The translations under genes and the position numbers were made by a program. A DNA stretch of 64,000 nt from Shewanella sp. NFH-SH190041 (GTDB lineage: Bacteria > Pseudomonadota > Gammaproteobacteria > Enterobacterales > Shewanellaceae): NCBI RefSeq assembly GCF_024363255.1, contig NZ_AP026070.1, positions 3,038,001-3,102,000 of the forward strand. The letters are read 5' to 3'. This document shows, one piece after another, positions 17,725-25,819 of the stretch (positions are counted from its first letter, which is position 1; every line of letters begins with the position of its first letter). The notes under the pieces were generated by a model, which worked only from the letters and a program-made list of their open reading frames with translations, ran no database searches and was not told where the DNA came from.

Positions 17725-19248
17725 ATGATTGATTTAAAATTCAAAATCAATGACTTTGTCCTTTGCACCAATGAAAGTAAAATTAGTTTTCAGGGGCGGG
17801 AAATCTGCATCGAACCCAGATTAGCTAAATTACTGAGCTTCTTAGCCAGCAACCCGGAAACAGTATTTTCCCGGGAAGAGCTGATCAATACGGTGTGGGA
17901 AGGGGCAATTGTCACTGAGCAGGTAGTCACCCAATCTATTTTCGAGCTACGTAAAATCCTGACCGAATGCGATCAGGCCAGTATTATCACCACTATTCCC
18001 AAGCGGGGCTATAAACTCTCCGCTCAGGTTGAATTGGTTTCCTCTTCACCTCAAACGCTGGTCAATGAGCCTCTTTCCGCTCCAGAGCCAGAAACGGTTT
18101 CCCCAACACATATTCCGCAGGAAGCGCCTTTTCCTTCAGGCCCCTTAACTCGGGCGGTCAGTAGTTTTAACAGTGATAGCCAAGGGGATAACCTGATATC
18201 TCTGCGGCCGACACTGAATAAAATCGCCTTGCGGATGTTTGATATTCTGATCCTACTGACAGTGGGGATTATTGTCGGATACCAAGCGCTGTATCAAACC
18301 GGACATAAACATATGCCCGAATATGACAACCAGCTGATCGCCATTGAAGCGCAAAGTAATCCCAATATCCCAGATGACTGGGGCTATTTGTCCTATGGTA
18401 TTAGCCGTCAACTGCAGACCGCTCTGCAACAGGTCACCACTTATCGGACACGGTATATTTCCGACAATACCAAAACGCCAGGAAAGCACTTAACTGTCAG
18501 TATTGAAAGGCAGGATCAAGGGGTTTACTTGCGAGTTAAACTCTACAGCCAATCAACTGATCAAACGATTTACAGCAATAGCCGCTTGCTGACAGATGAC
18601 AATCTCAGTCAAGCACTGAACAGAGAAACCATTGATTTGTTGATTGCACTGGGGATCACCCCAGAACCTGCGAGGATTTCACTGCAGCGTACCGGCTTGC
18701 CAAATCAGAATGAAGCCCTGAAACAAACACTATTGGCGCAATATTATCTCAGCCAACAGCAACCTATGGTCATGAGTCGCGGCATTACATTAATCAATAA
18801 CCTGCTGATTAATCATGTGGATAATGGCTATCTGCTCGCACAGCGCTATCTGGGCTATGCCGAGATGCAGGCGCTATCTGGTCAGCCCGCGGCGGATCCA
18901 CTACAGCAGCAATATGGTAAAGCTCTATTGGATTTTCAGCATAGCCACCCAGCACCACACTCCACTCTGTACTGGAATGCCTTGGCGCTTAATGCCCTAT
19001 ACCGTAATGATGATGCGCAAGCCCGCCAGTCACTGGAACAGGCAAAAAGTCTCATCGGAGATTACACCTCTCTGGGTTACATTATTTTCGGCAAGTTACA
19101 ACAACAAAGCCACCCAAGGTTAGCCAGTGAAGCCTTTAGTCAGGCGTATTATCTCAATGCCAGTCAGCGAACCTACCTATTATGTAAGTCGCTATTAAAA
19201 AACTCGCATCTGAACGATAACGCCCCTATTTTGGCTAACATGCATTAG
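17725..19248 (+). CDS. cadC: CadC-type membrane-integrated transcriptional activator
   Basis: About 507 residues from ATG 17725 (MIDLKFKINDFVL), close to the 512 of Escherichia coli CadC; a TTG at 17632 would add a non-family tail. The N-terminal OmpR/PhoB-type winged helix (residues 1-105) reads EICIEPRLAKLLSFLASN, SREELINTVWEGAIVTEQVV, TQSIFELRKIL and TTIPKRGYKLSAQV, strongly CadC-like. A proline-rich linker follows, then one membrane helix (FDILILLTVGIIVGYQALY, near residue 180) and a periplasmic sensor domain. CadC senses low pH and lysine and activates cadBA. Here two insertion sequences and 2.9 kb separate it from cadB. The regulator family is firm; the target is inferred from similarity and proximity. 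Confidence 0.85.
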   Translation: MIDLKFKINDFVLCTNESKISFQGREICIEPRLAKLLSFLASNPETVFSREELINTVWEGAIVTEQVVTQSIFELRKILTECDQASIITTIPKRGYKLSAQVELVSSSPQTLVNEPLSAPEPETVSPTHIPQEAPFPSGPLTRAVSSFNSDSQGDNLISLRPTLNKIALRMFDILILLTVGIIVGYQALYQTGHKHMPEYDNQLIAIEAQSNPNIPDDWGYLSYGISRQLQTALQQVTTYRTRYISDNTKTPGKHLTVSIERQDQGVYLRVKLYSQSTDQTIYSNSRLLTDDNLSQALNRETIDLLIALGITPEPARISLQRTGLPNQNEALKQTLLAQYYLSQQQPMVMSRGITLINNLLINHVDNGYLLAQRYLGYAEMQALSGQPAADPLQQQYGKALLDFQHSHPAPHSTLYWNALALNALYRNDDAQARQSLEQAKSLIGDYTSLGYIIFGKLQQQSHPRLASEAFSQAYYLNASQRTYLLCKSLLKNSHLNDNAPILANMH

Positions 19249-19254
19249 CCTCTA

Positions 19255-19290
19255 TCTGGCCGGATTTATGATATAAATCCGGCCAGATTT
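19255..19290 (+). terminator. Terminator-like hairpin after cadC
   Basis: A perfect 14-bp stem, TCTGGCCGGATTTA (19255-19268) with its complement at 19274-19287, five-base loop, followed by TTT. It begins 6 bases after the cadC stop. Confidence 0.7.
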
Positions 19291-19368
19291 CACACGTTAT
19301 TATTCCCTACCGTGCGGCAAGATAATCATAAAAGTCACTCACCATTGGCAATCTGCTCTGCCATCAAG

Positions 19369-20064
19369 TGTGTGATTCATAGAGATCGTTTCAATCTTCT
19401 CAGCTCCAATTCAAGCCTGTAGTTTTGTTCTTGAAGGGGTTCTTTTGCTGGTTCATAAAGCTCCTGAACCTCTTCAGAATAAGGCGTTTGCTCAGCCATT
19501 TCGAAGTATCGCTCCATGGGTGTTTTCCCATGGTGTGCGCTATGAGGCCTCTCCCAGTTGTAGTAATGCTGCCACTCAGCAAGCAGGTTATCTAAATCGT
19601 CTGATGCTAACTCTACCGTTGCATAAAACTCAGCTTTATCCGTTTTCTGCGAGCGCTCTACTTTGCCATTTAGGTGAGGTGAAGCAGGTTTATTTGGTCT
19701 GAATTTGATTCCATGGATCTTCAATTTCTCTTGGACTTTAAAGGCAAAGAACTCGCGGCCACGATCTGTTTGAATACGCTGAATTGGAAATGGCATTTCA
19801 TCAATAACGCAATCAATGAAATCCAGTGTGTTAGCAGCAGTTCTGCGGCTATACAGCCTTAAAACCCTATAGCGGGTGCAATCGTCAATCGAGGTGTATT
19901 GATAGAGATTCGGCCCTATCTTGCAGGTATCCATTTGTATTCTATCGCCAGGAACTGGGCGAACATACCTGATGTAATCTGGTTTCTTACGATAGGTAAC
20001 AACAGGCTTTACCTCATTCCGCGTCAAAATCTTATGAATAGTTGCAATTCCAAGAGAGAAGAAA
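19369..20064 (-). mobile_element. IS481-family insertion sequence remnant, 5' part lost
   Basis: The left edge is taken near TGTGTGATTCAT at 19369, a few bases past the transposase stop, which suits an IS481-type TG-starting end. The right side stops abruptly at 20064, where the IS3-family element begins. No continuation of the transposase is visible beyond that element at 21317, so part of this IS was deleted. Confidence 0.7.
19377..20064 (-). pseudogene. IS481-family transposase, N-terminus missing
   Basis: The reading frame is open up to the junction with the IS3 element at 20064/20065, where it encodes FFSLGIATIHKILTRNEVK; the ATG-type start annotated at 20027 is only a TTG inside the gene. 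Catalytic residues of the DDE integrase core are present: D in RIQMDTCKIG, D in IQTDRGREFF and E in HLNGKVERSQKTD. The missing N-terminal part would have held the DNA-binding HTH. It cannot act on its own. IS481 transposases are close to retroviral integrases in fold. Confidence 0.8.
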
Positions 20065-20137
20065 TGGCTCCAATTTTTAAGACAGTGATTAAGAGCAAAT
20101 AATCTGCTTTAATTGTAAACAACAAAAGGAGCAGAGC

Positions 20138-20419
20138 ATGAGCAAAAAAAGGAAAAATCACTCGCCGACATTCAAGGCTAAAGTTGCACTCGCTGCGGCC
20201 AAGGGAAACAAGACGCTGGCTCAACTTTCTTCTGAATTTGGTATCCATCAATCCCAGATTGGCAAATGGAAGCAGGAGCTTCTAGATAATGCCTCGACCC
20301 TGTTTGAAAGCAAGGCTGACAAGGCTAAAAAGAACGAAGTCGACTGTGAAAAACTCCATGCAAAAATCGGTCAACTGACCATGGAAAATGATTTTTTAGC
20401 CAAAGTGCTCGGTCGTTAA
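20138..20419 (+). CDS. IS3-family transposase OrfA
   Basis: A 93-residue protein with an HTH of the IS3 OrfA kind (FKAKVALAAAKGNKTLAQLS, EFGIHQSQIGKWKQELL) and a C-terminal leucine-zipper-like helix (EKLHAKIGQLTMENDFLAKVL). It binds the IS ends. AAGGAG precedes the ATG. The heptamer TTTTTTA at 20392-20398 lies in the last part of the gene and should allow a -1 shift into orfB to make the OrfAB transposase. Confidence 0.9.
   Translation: MSKKRKNHSPTFKAKVALAAAKGNKTLAQLSSEFGIHQSQIGKWKQELLDNASTLFESKADKAKKNEVDCEKLHAKIGQLTMENDFLAKVLGR
20392..20398 (+). promoter_or_regulatory. Programmed -1 frameshift heptamer TTTTTTA
   Basis: In the orfA frame this reads T TTT TTA, the X-XXY-YYZ layout of bacterial slippery sites. 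The orfB frame opens exactly here, since its last stop codon is TGA at 20389-20391. A shift therefore gives an uninterrupted OrfAB fusion. Confidence 0.7.
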
Positions 20420-21261
20420 CGAGAGCACAACGGAAAAATAAAGTCGACCGTAAGGATAAATTGCCCGTTTTACACCAGTGTCGTTTGTTGGGTATTAGCC
20501 GCTCTAGCGCCTATTACGAGCCTGCTCCGTTTTCAGCAGAGCAGCTTGAAATCATGCGCCGGATAGATCAAATTCATCTGAAACACCCGTTTTATGGCAG
20601 CCGTAAAATCACGCTGGAACTTTGTGCCAGTGGCTTTCATGTCAACCGTAAACGGGTGCAGAGACTGATGCGTTTAATGGACATTGTGCCTCTGTACCCA
20701 AAGAAGCAAACATCTCGGCCCAATCAGGCTCATACCATTTATCCGTACTTACTGCGTGAGCTGAGTATTGAGCGGGCAGATCAGGTCTGGGCCACGGATA
20801 TCACCTATATTCCGATGGAAAAAGGGTTTGCTTATCTGATCGCCATCATCGACTGGCATAGCCGAAAAGTGCTGGCATGGCGCATGTCCAATACCATGGA
20901 TACACAGTTTTGTCTTGATGCACTCGATGAGGCATTGGCCAAATACGGTAAGCCTGAGATTTTCAATACCGATCAGGGTAGTCAGTTTACCAGTGATGCG
21001 TTTACCGGCAGGCTGAAAGAAATGGATATCAGGATTAGCATGGATGGCAAGGGGCGTTGGGTAGATAATGTGTTTATTGAGCGACTCTGGCGGAGCTTGA
21101 AATATGAGGAGGTGTATATCAAAGCTTATGGCACTATTACAGAGGCAGAACTTGCTATTGGTGAATATTTCGTGTTCTATAACGAACAGAGATTTCATCA
21201 GGGACTGAATAATCACACACCTGATCAAGTCTATTTCGCTAAAAAGAAGTTTGCCGCTTAA
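20392..21261 (+). CDS. IS3-family transposase OrfB (frameshift product frame)
   Basis: A frame of 289 residues plus stop from the slippery site; a stand-alone product could begin at TTG 20461 (266 residues). It has the IS3 OrfB HTH_21 segment (HPFYGSRKITLEL) and the rve integrase core with the DDE triad: D in WATDITYIPMEKG, D in FNTDQGSQFTS and E in NVFIERLWRSLKYEEVY. It performs the strand cleavage and transfer of transposition when fused to OrfA. No stop or frameshift interrupts it. Confidence 0.9.
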   Translation, partial: FFSQSARSLTRAQRKNKVDRKDKLPVLHQCRLLGISRSSAYYEPAPFSAEQLEIMRRIDQIHLKHPFYGSRKITLELCASGFHVNRKRVQRLMRLMDIVPLYPKKQTSRPNQAHTIYPYLLRELSIERADQVWATDITYIPMEKGFAYLIAIIDWHSRKVLAWRMSNTMDTQFCLDALDEALAKYGKPEIFNTDQGSQFTSDAFTGRLKEMDIRISMDGKGRWVDNVFIERLWRSLKYEEVYIKAYGTITEAELAIGEYFVFYNEQRFHQGLNNHTPDQVYFAKKKFAA

Positions 21262-21787
21262 CCAAACAGATTATTTCTCTTAAAAGATGAAAAATCTGTC
21301 TAACCAATTGGGTCCAGCTTAGGCGAAGGAATAGAATGGCAATCAATTTCCCATCTGATTTAGCGGGGCTTTTCCGTTATTCAGCTTTGTTGCTTGGACC
21401 GAACAATATCAATATGAGCTGATACCAAGCCATCTGACTGAAGATTAAAACCAGAATATCGCCTTGATATATCAACTAGTAGATATAATCGTCAGCCCAA
21501 TGGCAAAACAGGCTTAGTATTTGCTCAACATTATTCAACATGTTTGTATCCTCACGCCTTTCACTTACATTCCCCCCTCTTTTGAGTTTCAGCAATAGTT
21601 TTTGAGACAACCTACCCCACTTATCGGGTTGATTTTTGCGCTATTACTTCCATGCGAAAGTAAATCTCTCATGGACAGCTAATGACGCTATCAAGATAGG
21701 GTGAAGACGGCGAAAATCTGTACATTTATCTCATCTTGATAATATCAACAAATATTATTATTAACTGAAATTCATGTTTATATTTTA

Positions 21788-21801
21788 TTGATCCTTATCA
21801 A
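21788..21801. promoter_or_regulatory. Perfect FNR-type operator upstream of cadBA
   Basis: TTGATCCTTATCAA matches TTGAT-N4-ATCAA at every defined position. It lies 349 bases before the cadB start, so the transcript would have a long leader. A second, 13-base dyad TTGATAATATCAA at 21736-21748 has the wrong spacing for FNR. Oxygen-dependent control of lysine decarboxylation fits the known anaerobic induction of cadBA. Confidence 0.6.
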
Positions 21802-21892
21802 CATGCTGTTTTAAAACAACTTATTTCATTATTTAATTGAGGAATCCCTGATTTAATCATTTATCTGTCAATGAGTGAATCATGATTTTCCC

Positions 21893-22113
21893 CGCCTAGA
21901 TTCGAGGCGTAGTCTTGCTACCGAAACGAAGGCTGCCGCTTTCAACCCAAGCTTTCCGGCAGTTTTCAATCGTCCTTTATTAAATAAGGTGCTTGCCACT
22001 TCAACACACATATATAGGTATAGGGCTTAACTAGTAAATAGGTTACTTATATATGATGAGGCTTGTCTGAATAGATAGCCTGCTGAAGCGACAAGACTGT
22101 CTATATCTTCAGC
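21893..22113 (+). promoter_or_regulatory. Structured 5' leader of cadBA
   Basis: Three parts are visible. CGCCT/AGGCG (21893-21897, 21905-21909) forms a small hairpin. CTGCCGCTT at 21933-21941 pairs with AAGC and CGGCAG at 21949-21962 and is followed by TTTT, resembling an attenuator. Near the start codon three helices compete: CTTGTC/GACAAG (22062-22067, 22090-22095), ATAGATAG/CTGTCTAT (22071-22078, 22097-22104) and GCTGAAG/CTTCAGC (22082-22088, 22107-22113). They cross one another, so they are mutually exclusive or form a pseudoknot. I do not recognise a known riboswitch. Confidence 0.4.
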
Positions 22114-22149
22114 CTAAGGGCCGAAGGTGTTCAATGAGATGGAGACAGT

Positions 22150-23505
22150 ATGTCCGCAACTAAAAAAATTGGCTTAATTGCCTGTATCGGTGTGGTAACC
22201 GGTAACATGATGGGGAGTGGTATTGCACTGCTGCCCGCCACGCTAGCGAAAGTTGGTTCTATTTCAATTTATAGCTGGATTATTTGTTTGGTCGGTGCAC
22301 TGAGTTTGGCTTTTGTGTACGCACGACTGGCAACAAACAACCCACAACAGGGTGGTCCAATCGCATATGCCGGTGAAGTGTCACCTGCTTTCGGTTTCCA
22401 AACTGGTGTGCTGTATTACCATGCTAACTGGATCGGTAACCTAGCAATTGCGATTACCGGTGTATCTTACTTATCAGTGTTCTTCCCAATCCTGAACGAG
22501 ACGGTTCCCGCAGCCATCGCTACTATTGCGTCTGTATGGATTTTTACCTTCATCAACCTGCTTGGCGGCAGCTGGGTGAGCCGTTTGTGTACTCTGGGTC
22601 TAGTACTGATCCTTATCCCAATTATTGGTACTGCTCTGGTAGGTTGGTCTCACTTTGACCCAACTATCTACACCCAGAACTGGAATACCTCTCACGGAAC
22701 CAACAGCCACGCTATTGTAAGCGCTGTACTGATCACTCTGTGGGCCTTCGTTGGGGTCGAATCTGCGGCTGTATCTTCTGGACTGGTGAAAAACCCACGT
22801 AAAACTGTGCCGCTGGCAACCATGCTAGGTACTGCACTGGCCGGTGTTATTTACATCCTGTCTACTCAAGTTATCTCTGGTATGTTCCCTGCTACTGAAG
22901 TGGCTAACTCAGGTGCGCCATTCGCCCTGGCAACCACAGCAATCTTTGGTAAGTGGACCGCACCATTCGTTTCAGCCTTCACTGCGCTGGCCTGCTTTAC
23001 CTCTCTGGGTAGCTGGATGATGCTGGTAGGCGAAGCCGGTAAACGTGCCGCAGCAGATGGTAACTTCCCTAAAATCTTCGGTGAAACTGATAAGAACGGT
23101 GTAGCGAAAAAAGGTTTAATTCTGGCTTCTACCATGATGACCATTCTGATGATTGCCATCACACTGTTCAGCTCAGGTGACGGTCATGCTTCAGGTCTGT
23201 TCAACATCCTGACTACTGATGCGGTATTACTGACCATGCTGCCTTACTTCTACTCAGCTGTGAACATGATCCGCTACGAAGGTATGACCACTCGCAACGG
23301 TTTCGTAATGCTGTTCTCTGGTGTGGCCTGTGTATTCTGTTTCATCGCTCTGATTGGTGCAGACCCATCCGCACTGAGTGCAACCTTCATCGTATCACTG
23401 GCTATCTTCGTCTTCTACGCTCGCAAACTTGGTCTGAAACAACATGTGGACTGGGTTGCTAACAAGCTGAAAGCAAACAAATCTGACGAAGCTACTGCTC
23501 ACTAG
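22150..23505 (+). CDS. cadB: Cadaverine/lysine antiporter CadB
   Basis: A 451-residue inner-membrane transporter of the APC superfamily with about 12 hydrophobic helices. The start MSATKKIGLIACIGVVTGNM, then MGSGIALLPATLAKVGSI, and NPQQGGPIAYAGEVSPAFGF match CadB closely; it is also related to PotE and AdiC. It brings lysine in and exports cadaverine, so net alkalinisation occurs with CadA. GGAG lies 7 bases before the ATG. It is 96 bases upstream of cadA on the same strand. Codon choice is strongly biased to GGT, CTG, AAC and CGT, as in highly expressed genes. Confidence 0.93.
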   Translation: MSATKKIGLIACIGVVTGNMMGSGIALLPATLAKVGSISIYSWIICLVGALSLAFVYARLATNNPQQGGPIAYAGEVSPAFGFQTGVLYYHANWIGNLAIAITGVSYLSVFFPILNETVPAAIATIASVWIFTFINLLGGSWVSRLCTLGLVLILIPIIGTALVGWSHFDPTIYTQNWNTSHGTNSHAIVSAVLITLWAFVGVESAAVSSGLVKNPRKTVPLATMLGTALAGVIYILSTQVISGMFPATEVANSGAPFALATTAIFGKWTAPFVSAFTALACFTSLGSWMMLVGEAGKRAAADGNFPKIFGETDKNGVAKKGLILASTMMTILMIAITLFSSGDGHASGLFNILTTDAVLLTMLPYFYSAVNMIRYEGMTTRNGFVMLFSGVACVFCFIALIGADPSALSATFIVSLAIFVFYARKLGLKQHVDWVANKLKANKSDEATAH

Positions 23506-23601
23506 TAATACCTAATATCTAAAAACTCATTTTTTTCCAAGGCATCCTCTCTCTTCCTCTGATTCAGAGGGGGTGCCCTCACTCAGCCTGGAGAAATTCA
23601 G

Positions 23602-25740
23602 ATGAACATAATTGCAATCATGAATCACCTAGAGGCCCTGTTTAAAAAGGTGCCCATACAGGAACTGCAAACTGCTCTAGAAGCAAAAGGTTACCAAGTA
23701 ATCTTCCCAGAAAACGCACAGGATTTAGTAAAACTGATTGAAAACAATGCCCGTATCTGCGGTGTGGTTTTCGACTGGGATTCCTACTCCATGGATCTGT
23801 GCAAAACCATTAATGCACTGAACGACAAACTGCCACTGTTCACTTTTGCTAACGAACAGTCCACTCTGGATATCACCCTGACCGACCTGCGTCTGAATAT
23901 CCATTACTTTGAATACACCCTGAACTCTGCTGCTGACATCAGTGTTAAGATCCAACAGGCTGTTGATGCATATAAAGATGCCATCCTGCCTCCACTGACT
24001 AAAGCACTGTTCAAATATGCTGAAGAAGGTAAATACACCTTCTGTACTCCAGGTCACATGGGCGGCACAGCATTCAACAAAAGCCCTGCGGGCAGTATTT
24101 TCTACGACTTCTACGGTGCTAACACCTTTAAAGCGGACATCTCCATCTCAATGCCTGAGCTGGGTTCGTTGCTGGACCACTCAGGTCCGCACAAAGAGGC
24201 CGAAGAGTATATTGCCCGCACCTTCAATGCTGACCGTTCTTACATTGTGACCAACGGTACCTCTACCGCCAACAAGATTGTCGGTATGTATTCAGCACCA
24301 GCCGGTAGCACAGTATTAGTTGACCGTAACTGCCACAAATCACTGACTCACCTGATGATGATGTCAGATGTTACGCCAATTTACTTCCGTCCAACCCGTA
24401 ACGCCTACGGTATCTTGGGTGGTATTCCACAAAGTGAATTCACTAAGTCAGTGATCGCTGAAAAAGTGGCTGCAACACCTGGTGCAACCATGCCTAACTA
24501 TGCGGTAGTAACCAACTCCACATACGATGGTCTGTTCTACAACACCAAGTTCATCAAAGACACTTTGGAAACTAAGTACATCCACTTTGACTCAGCTTGG
24601 GTACCATACACTAACTTCAACCCAATCTATGAAGGCAAGTGTGGTATGAGCGGTGAAGCTATGCCAGGCCGAGTATTCTATGAAACTCAGTCTACTCACA
24701 AACTGCTGGCTGCCTTCTCTCAAGCATCTATGATCCACGTTAAAGGTGATATTGAAGAAGAGTCTTTCAACGAAGCCTTTATGATGCATACCTCTACTTC
24801 TCCACAGTACGGTATTGTGGCTTCTGCTGAAATTTCAGCAGCGATGATGCGGGGTAACACTGGTAAGCGTCTGATCCAAGACTCCATTGACCGCGCTATC
24901 CGCTTCCGCAAAGAGATCAAACGTCTGCGCAGCGAAGCTGATTCTTGGTTCTTCGATGTATGGCAACCAGAGAACATCGACAAAACTGAATGCTGGAAAC
25001 TGGATCCAAAAGATTCATGGCACGGTTTCAAAAACATCGATGACGACCATATGTACCTTGACCCAATCAAGGTTACCATCCTGACTCCTGGTATGACTGA
25101 AGATGGCGAACTGGCTGAAACCGGTATCCCTGCCAATATCGTATCTAAGTTCCTGGATGAGCATGGCATCGTGGTTGAGAAAACCGGTCCTTACAACATG
25201 CTGTTCTTGTTCTCAATCGGTATCGATAAGCCAAAAGCGATGCAGCTGCTGCGCGCTTTGACTGAGTTCAAACGTGGTTATGACCTGAACCTGACCATCA
25301 AGAACATGCTGCCATCTCTGTATGCAGAAGATCCAAGCTTCTACAAAGACATGCGCATCCAAGAGCTGGCTCAAGGTATCCACAAACTGACAGCTCAATA
25401 CAAACTGCCTGAACTGATGTTCAAAGCCTTCGATGTTCTGCCAGAAATGAAGATGACTCCTCACGCTGCATGGCAAGAAGAGCTGAAAGGCAACATTGAA
25501 GAAGTACCATTACACGATATGGTAGAACGTATCAGTGCCAACATGATCCTACCTTACCCACCAGGGGTACCTCTGGTTCTGCCAGGTGAAATGGTTACTG
25601 AAGCATCTCGTCCAGTACTGGACTTCTTGGAAATGCTGTGTGAAATCGGTCAGCACTACCCAGGGTTCGAAACTGACATCCACGGTGTATACCAACACGA
25701 AGATGGCAGTGCAACTGTGAAGGTTGTTAAACAAGCCTGA
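23602..25740 (+). CDS. cadA: Inducible lysine decarboxylase CadA
   Basis: A 712-residue enzyme (715 in Escherichia coli CadA) that decarboxylates lysine to cadaverine with consumption of a proton. Domain order: N-terminal flavodoxin-like wing (residues 1-130, including ENNARICGVVFDWD), PLP-dependent aspartate-aminotransferase fold (about 130-565) and C-terminal domain. The PLP lysine is in QSTHKLLAAFSQ near residue 365; HMGGTAFNKSP, GTSTANKIVGMYSAPAG and LILP-like NMILPYPPGVPLVLPGE are family marks. The near-identity to CadA in many stretches makes lysine, not ornithine, the likely substrate. Strong codon bias as in cadB. It ends at a strong terminator 45 bases downstream. Confidence 0.95.
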   Translation: MNIIAIMNHLEALFKKVPIQELQTALEAKGYQVIFPENAQDLVKLIENNARICGVVFDWDSYSMDLCKTINALNDKLPLFTFANEQSTLDITLTDLRLNIHYFEYTLNSAADISVKIQQAVDAYKDAILPPLTKALFKYAEEGKYTFCTPGHMGGTAFNKSPAGSIFYDFYGANTFKADISISMPELGSLLDHSGPHKEAEEYIARTFNADRSYIVTNGTSTANKIVGMYSAPAGSTVLVDRNCHKSLTHLMMMSDVTPIYFRPTRNAYGILGGIPQSEFTKSVIAEKVAATPGATMPNYAVVTNSTYDGLFYNTKFIKDTLETKYIHFDSAWVPYTNFNPIYEGKCGMSGEAMPGRVFYETQSTHKLLAAFSQASMIHVKGDIEEESFNEAFMMHTSTSPQYGIVASAEISAAMMRGNTGKRLIQDSIDRAIRFRKEIKRLRSEADSWFFDVWQPENIDKTECWKLDPKDSWHGFKNIDDDHMYLDPIKVTILTPGMTEDGELAETGIPANIVSKFLDEHGIVVEKTGPYNMLFLFSIGIDKPKAMQLLRALTEFKRGYDLNLTIKNMLPSLYAEDPSFYKDMRIQELAQGIHKLTAQYKLPELMFKAFDVLPEMKMTPHAAWQEELKGNIEEVPLHDMVERISANMILPYPPGVPLVLPGEMVTEASRPVLDFLEMLCEIGQHYPGFETDIHGVYQHEDGSATVKVVKQA

Positions 25741-25784
25741 TATGACTAGGAGGTTATTAACCCACTAATCAATATCATTCTTGA

Positions 25785-25819
25785 AAGCCCGGCAGAGTCT
25801 CCACTGCCGGGCTTTTTTA
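25785..25819 (+). terminator. Rho-independent terminator of cadBA
   Basis: Perfect 11-bp stem AAGCCCGGCAG / CTGCCGGGCTT (25785-25795, 25804-25814) and a T run. Confidence 0.93.

Larger units (their letters stand above)
20065..21316 (+). mobile_element. Complete IS3-family insertion sequence (1252 bp)
   Basis: Imperfect inverted repeats mark both ends: TGGCTCCAATTTTTAAG at the left (20065) and TGGACCCAATTGGTTAG reading inwards from 21316, matching at 16 of the first 21 positions. Inside are overlapping orfA and orfB with a frameshift signal. No 3- or 4-base target duplication is visible: AAA precedes the left end and GCT follows the right end. Either one flank was deleted after insertion or the copy moved by recombination. 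The element looks intact and potentially mobile. Confidence 0.88.
21317..22149. other. AT-rich cadBA promoter and leader region
   Basis: 833 bases without a convincing gene. The first 400 bases show no feature I can name. An FNR-type operator lies at 21788-21801 and a structured leader at 21893-22113. Base composition between 21730 and 21880 is very AT-rich, as expected for a region silenced by a nucleoid protein and opened by CadC. Confidence 0.6.

Noticed and set aside
21317..21720. Missing 5' half of the IS481 element on the far side of the IS3 element
   Set aside because: Minus-strand translation of this stretch gives no transposase HTH sequence, so the part appears deleted and not merely split.
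21736..21748. TTGATAATATCAA as a second FNR box
   Set aside because: The half sites are separated by three bases, not four; FNR spacing is strict, so I list only the 21788-21801 site.
21893..22140. Lysine riboswitch upstream of cadB
   Set aside because: GAGGCG near 21904 and GGGCCGAAGGTG near 22118 recall parts of the lysine riboswitch, but the expected core segments are missing and the order and spacing do not fit.
23602..25740. Ornithine decarboxylase (SpeF) instead of CadA
   Set aside because: The length, N-terminal wing sequence and long near-identical stretches match lysine decarboxylase, and the upstream gene is CadB-like with a CadC-type regulator nearby.
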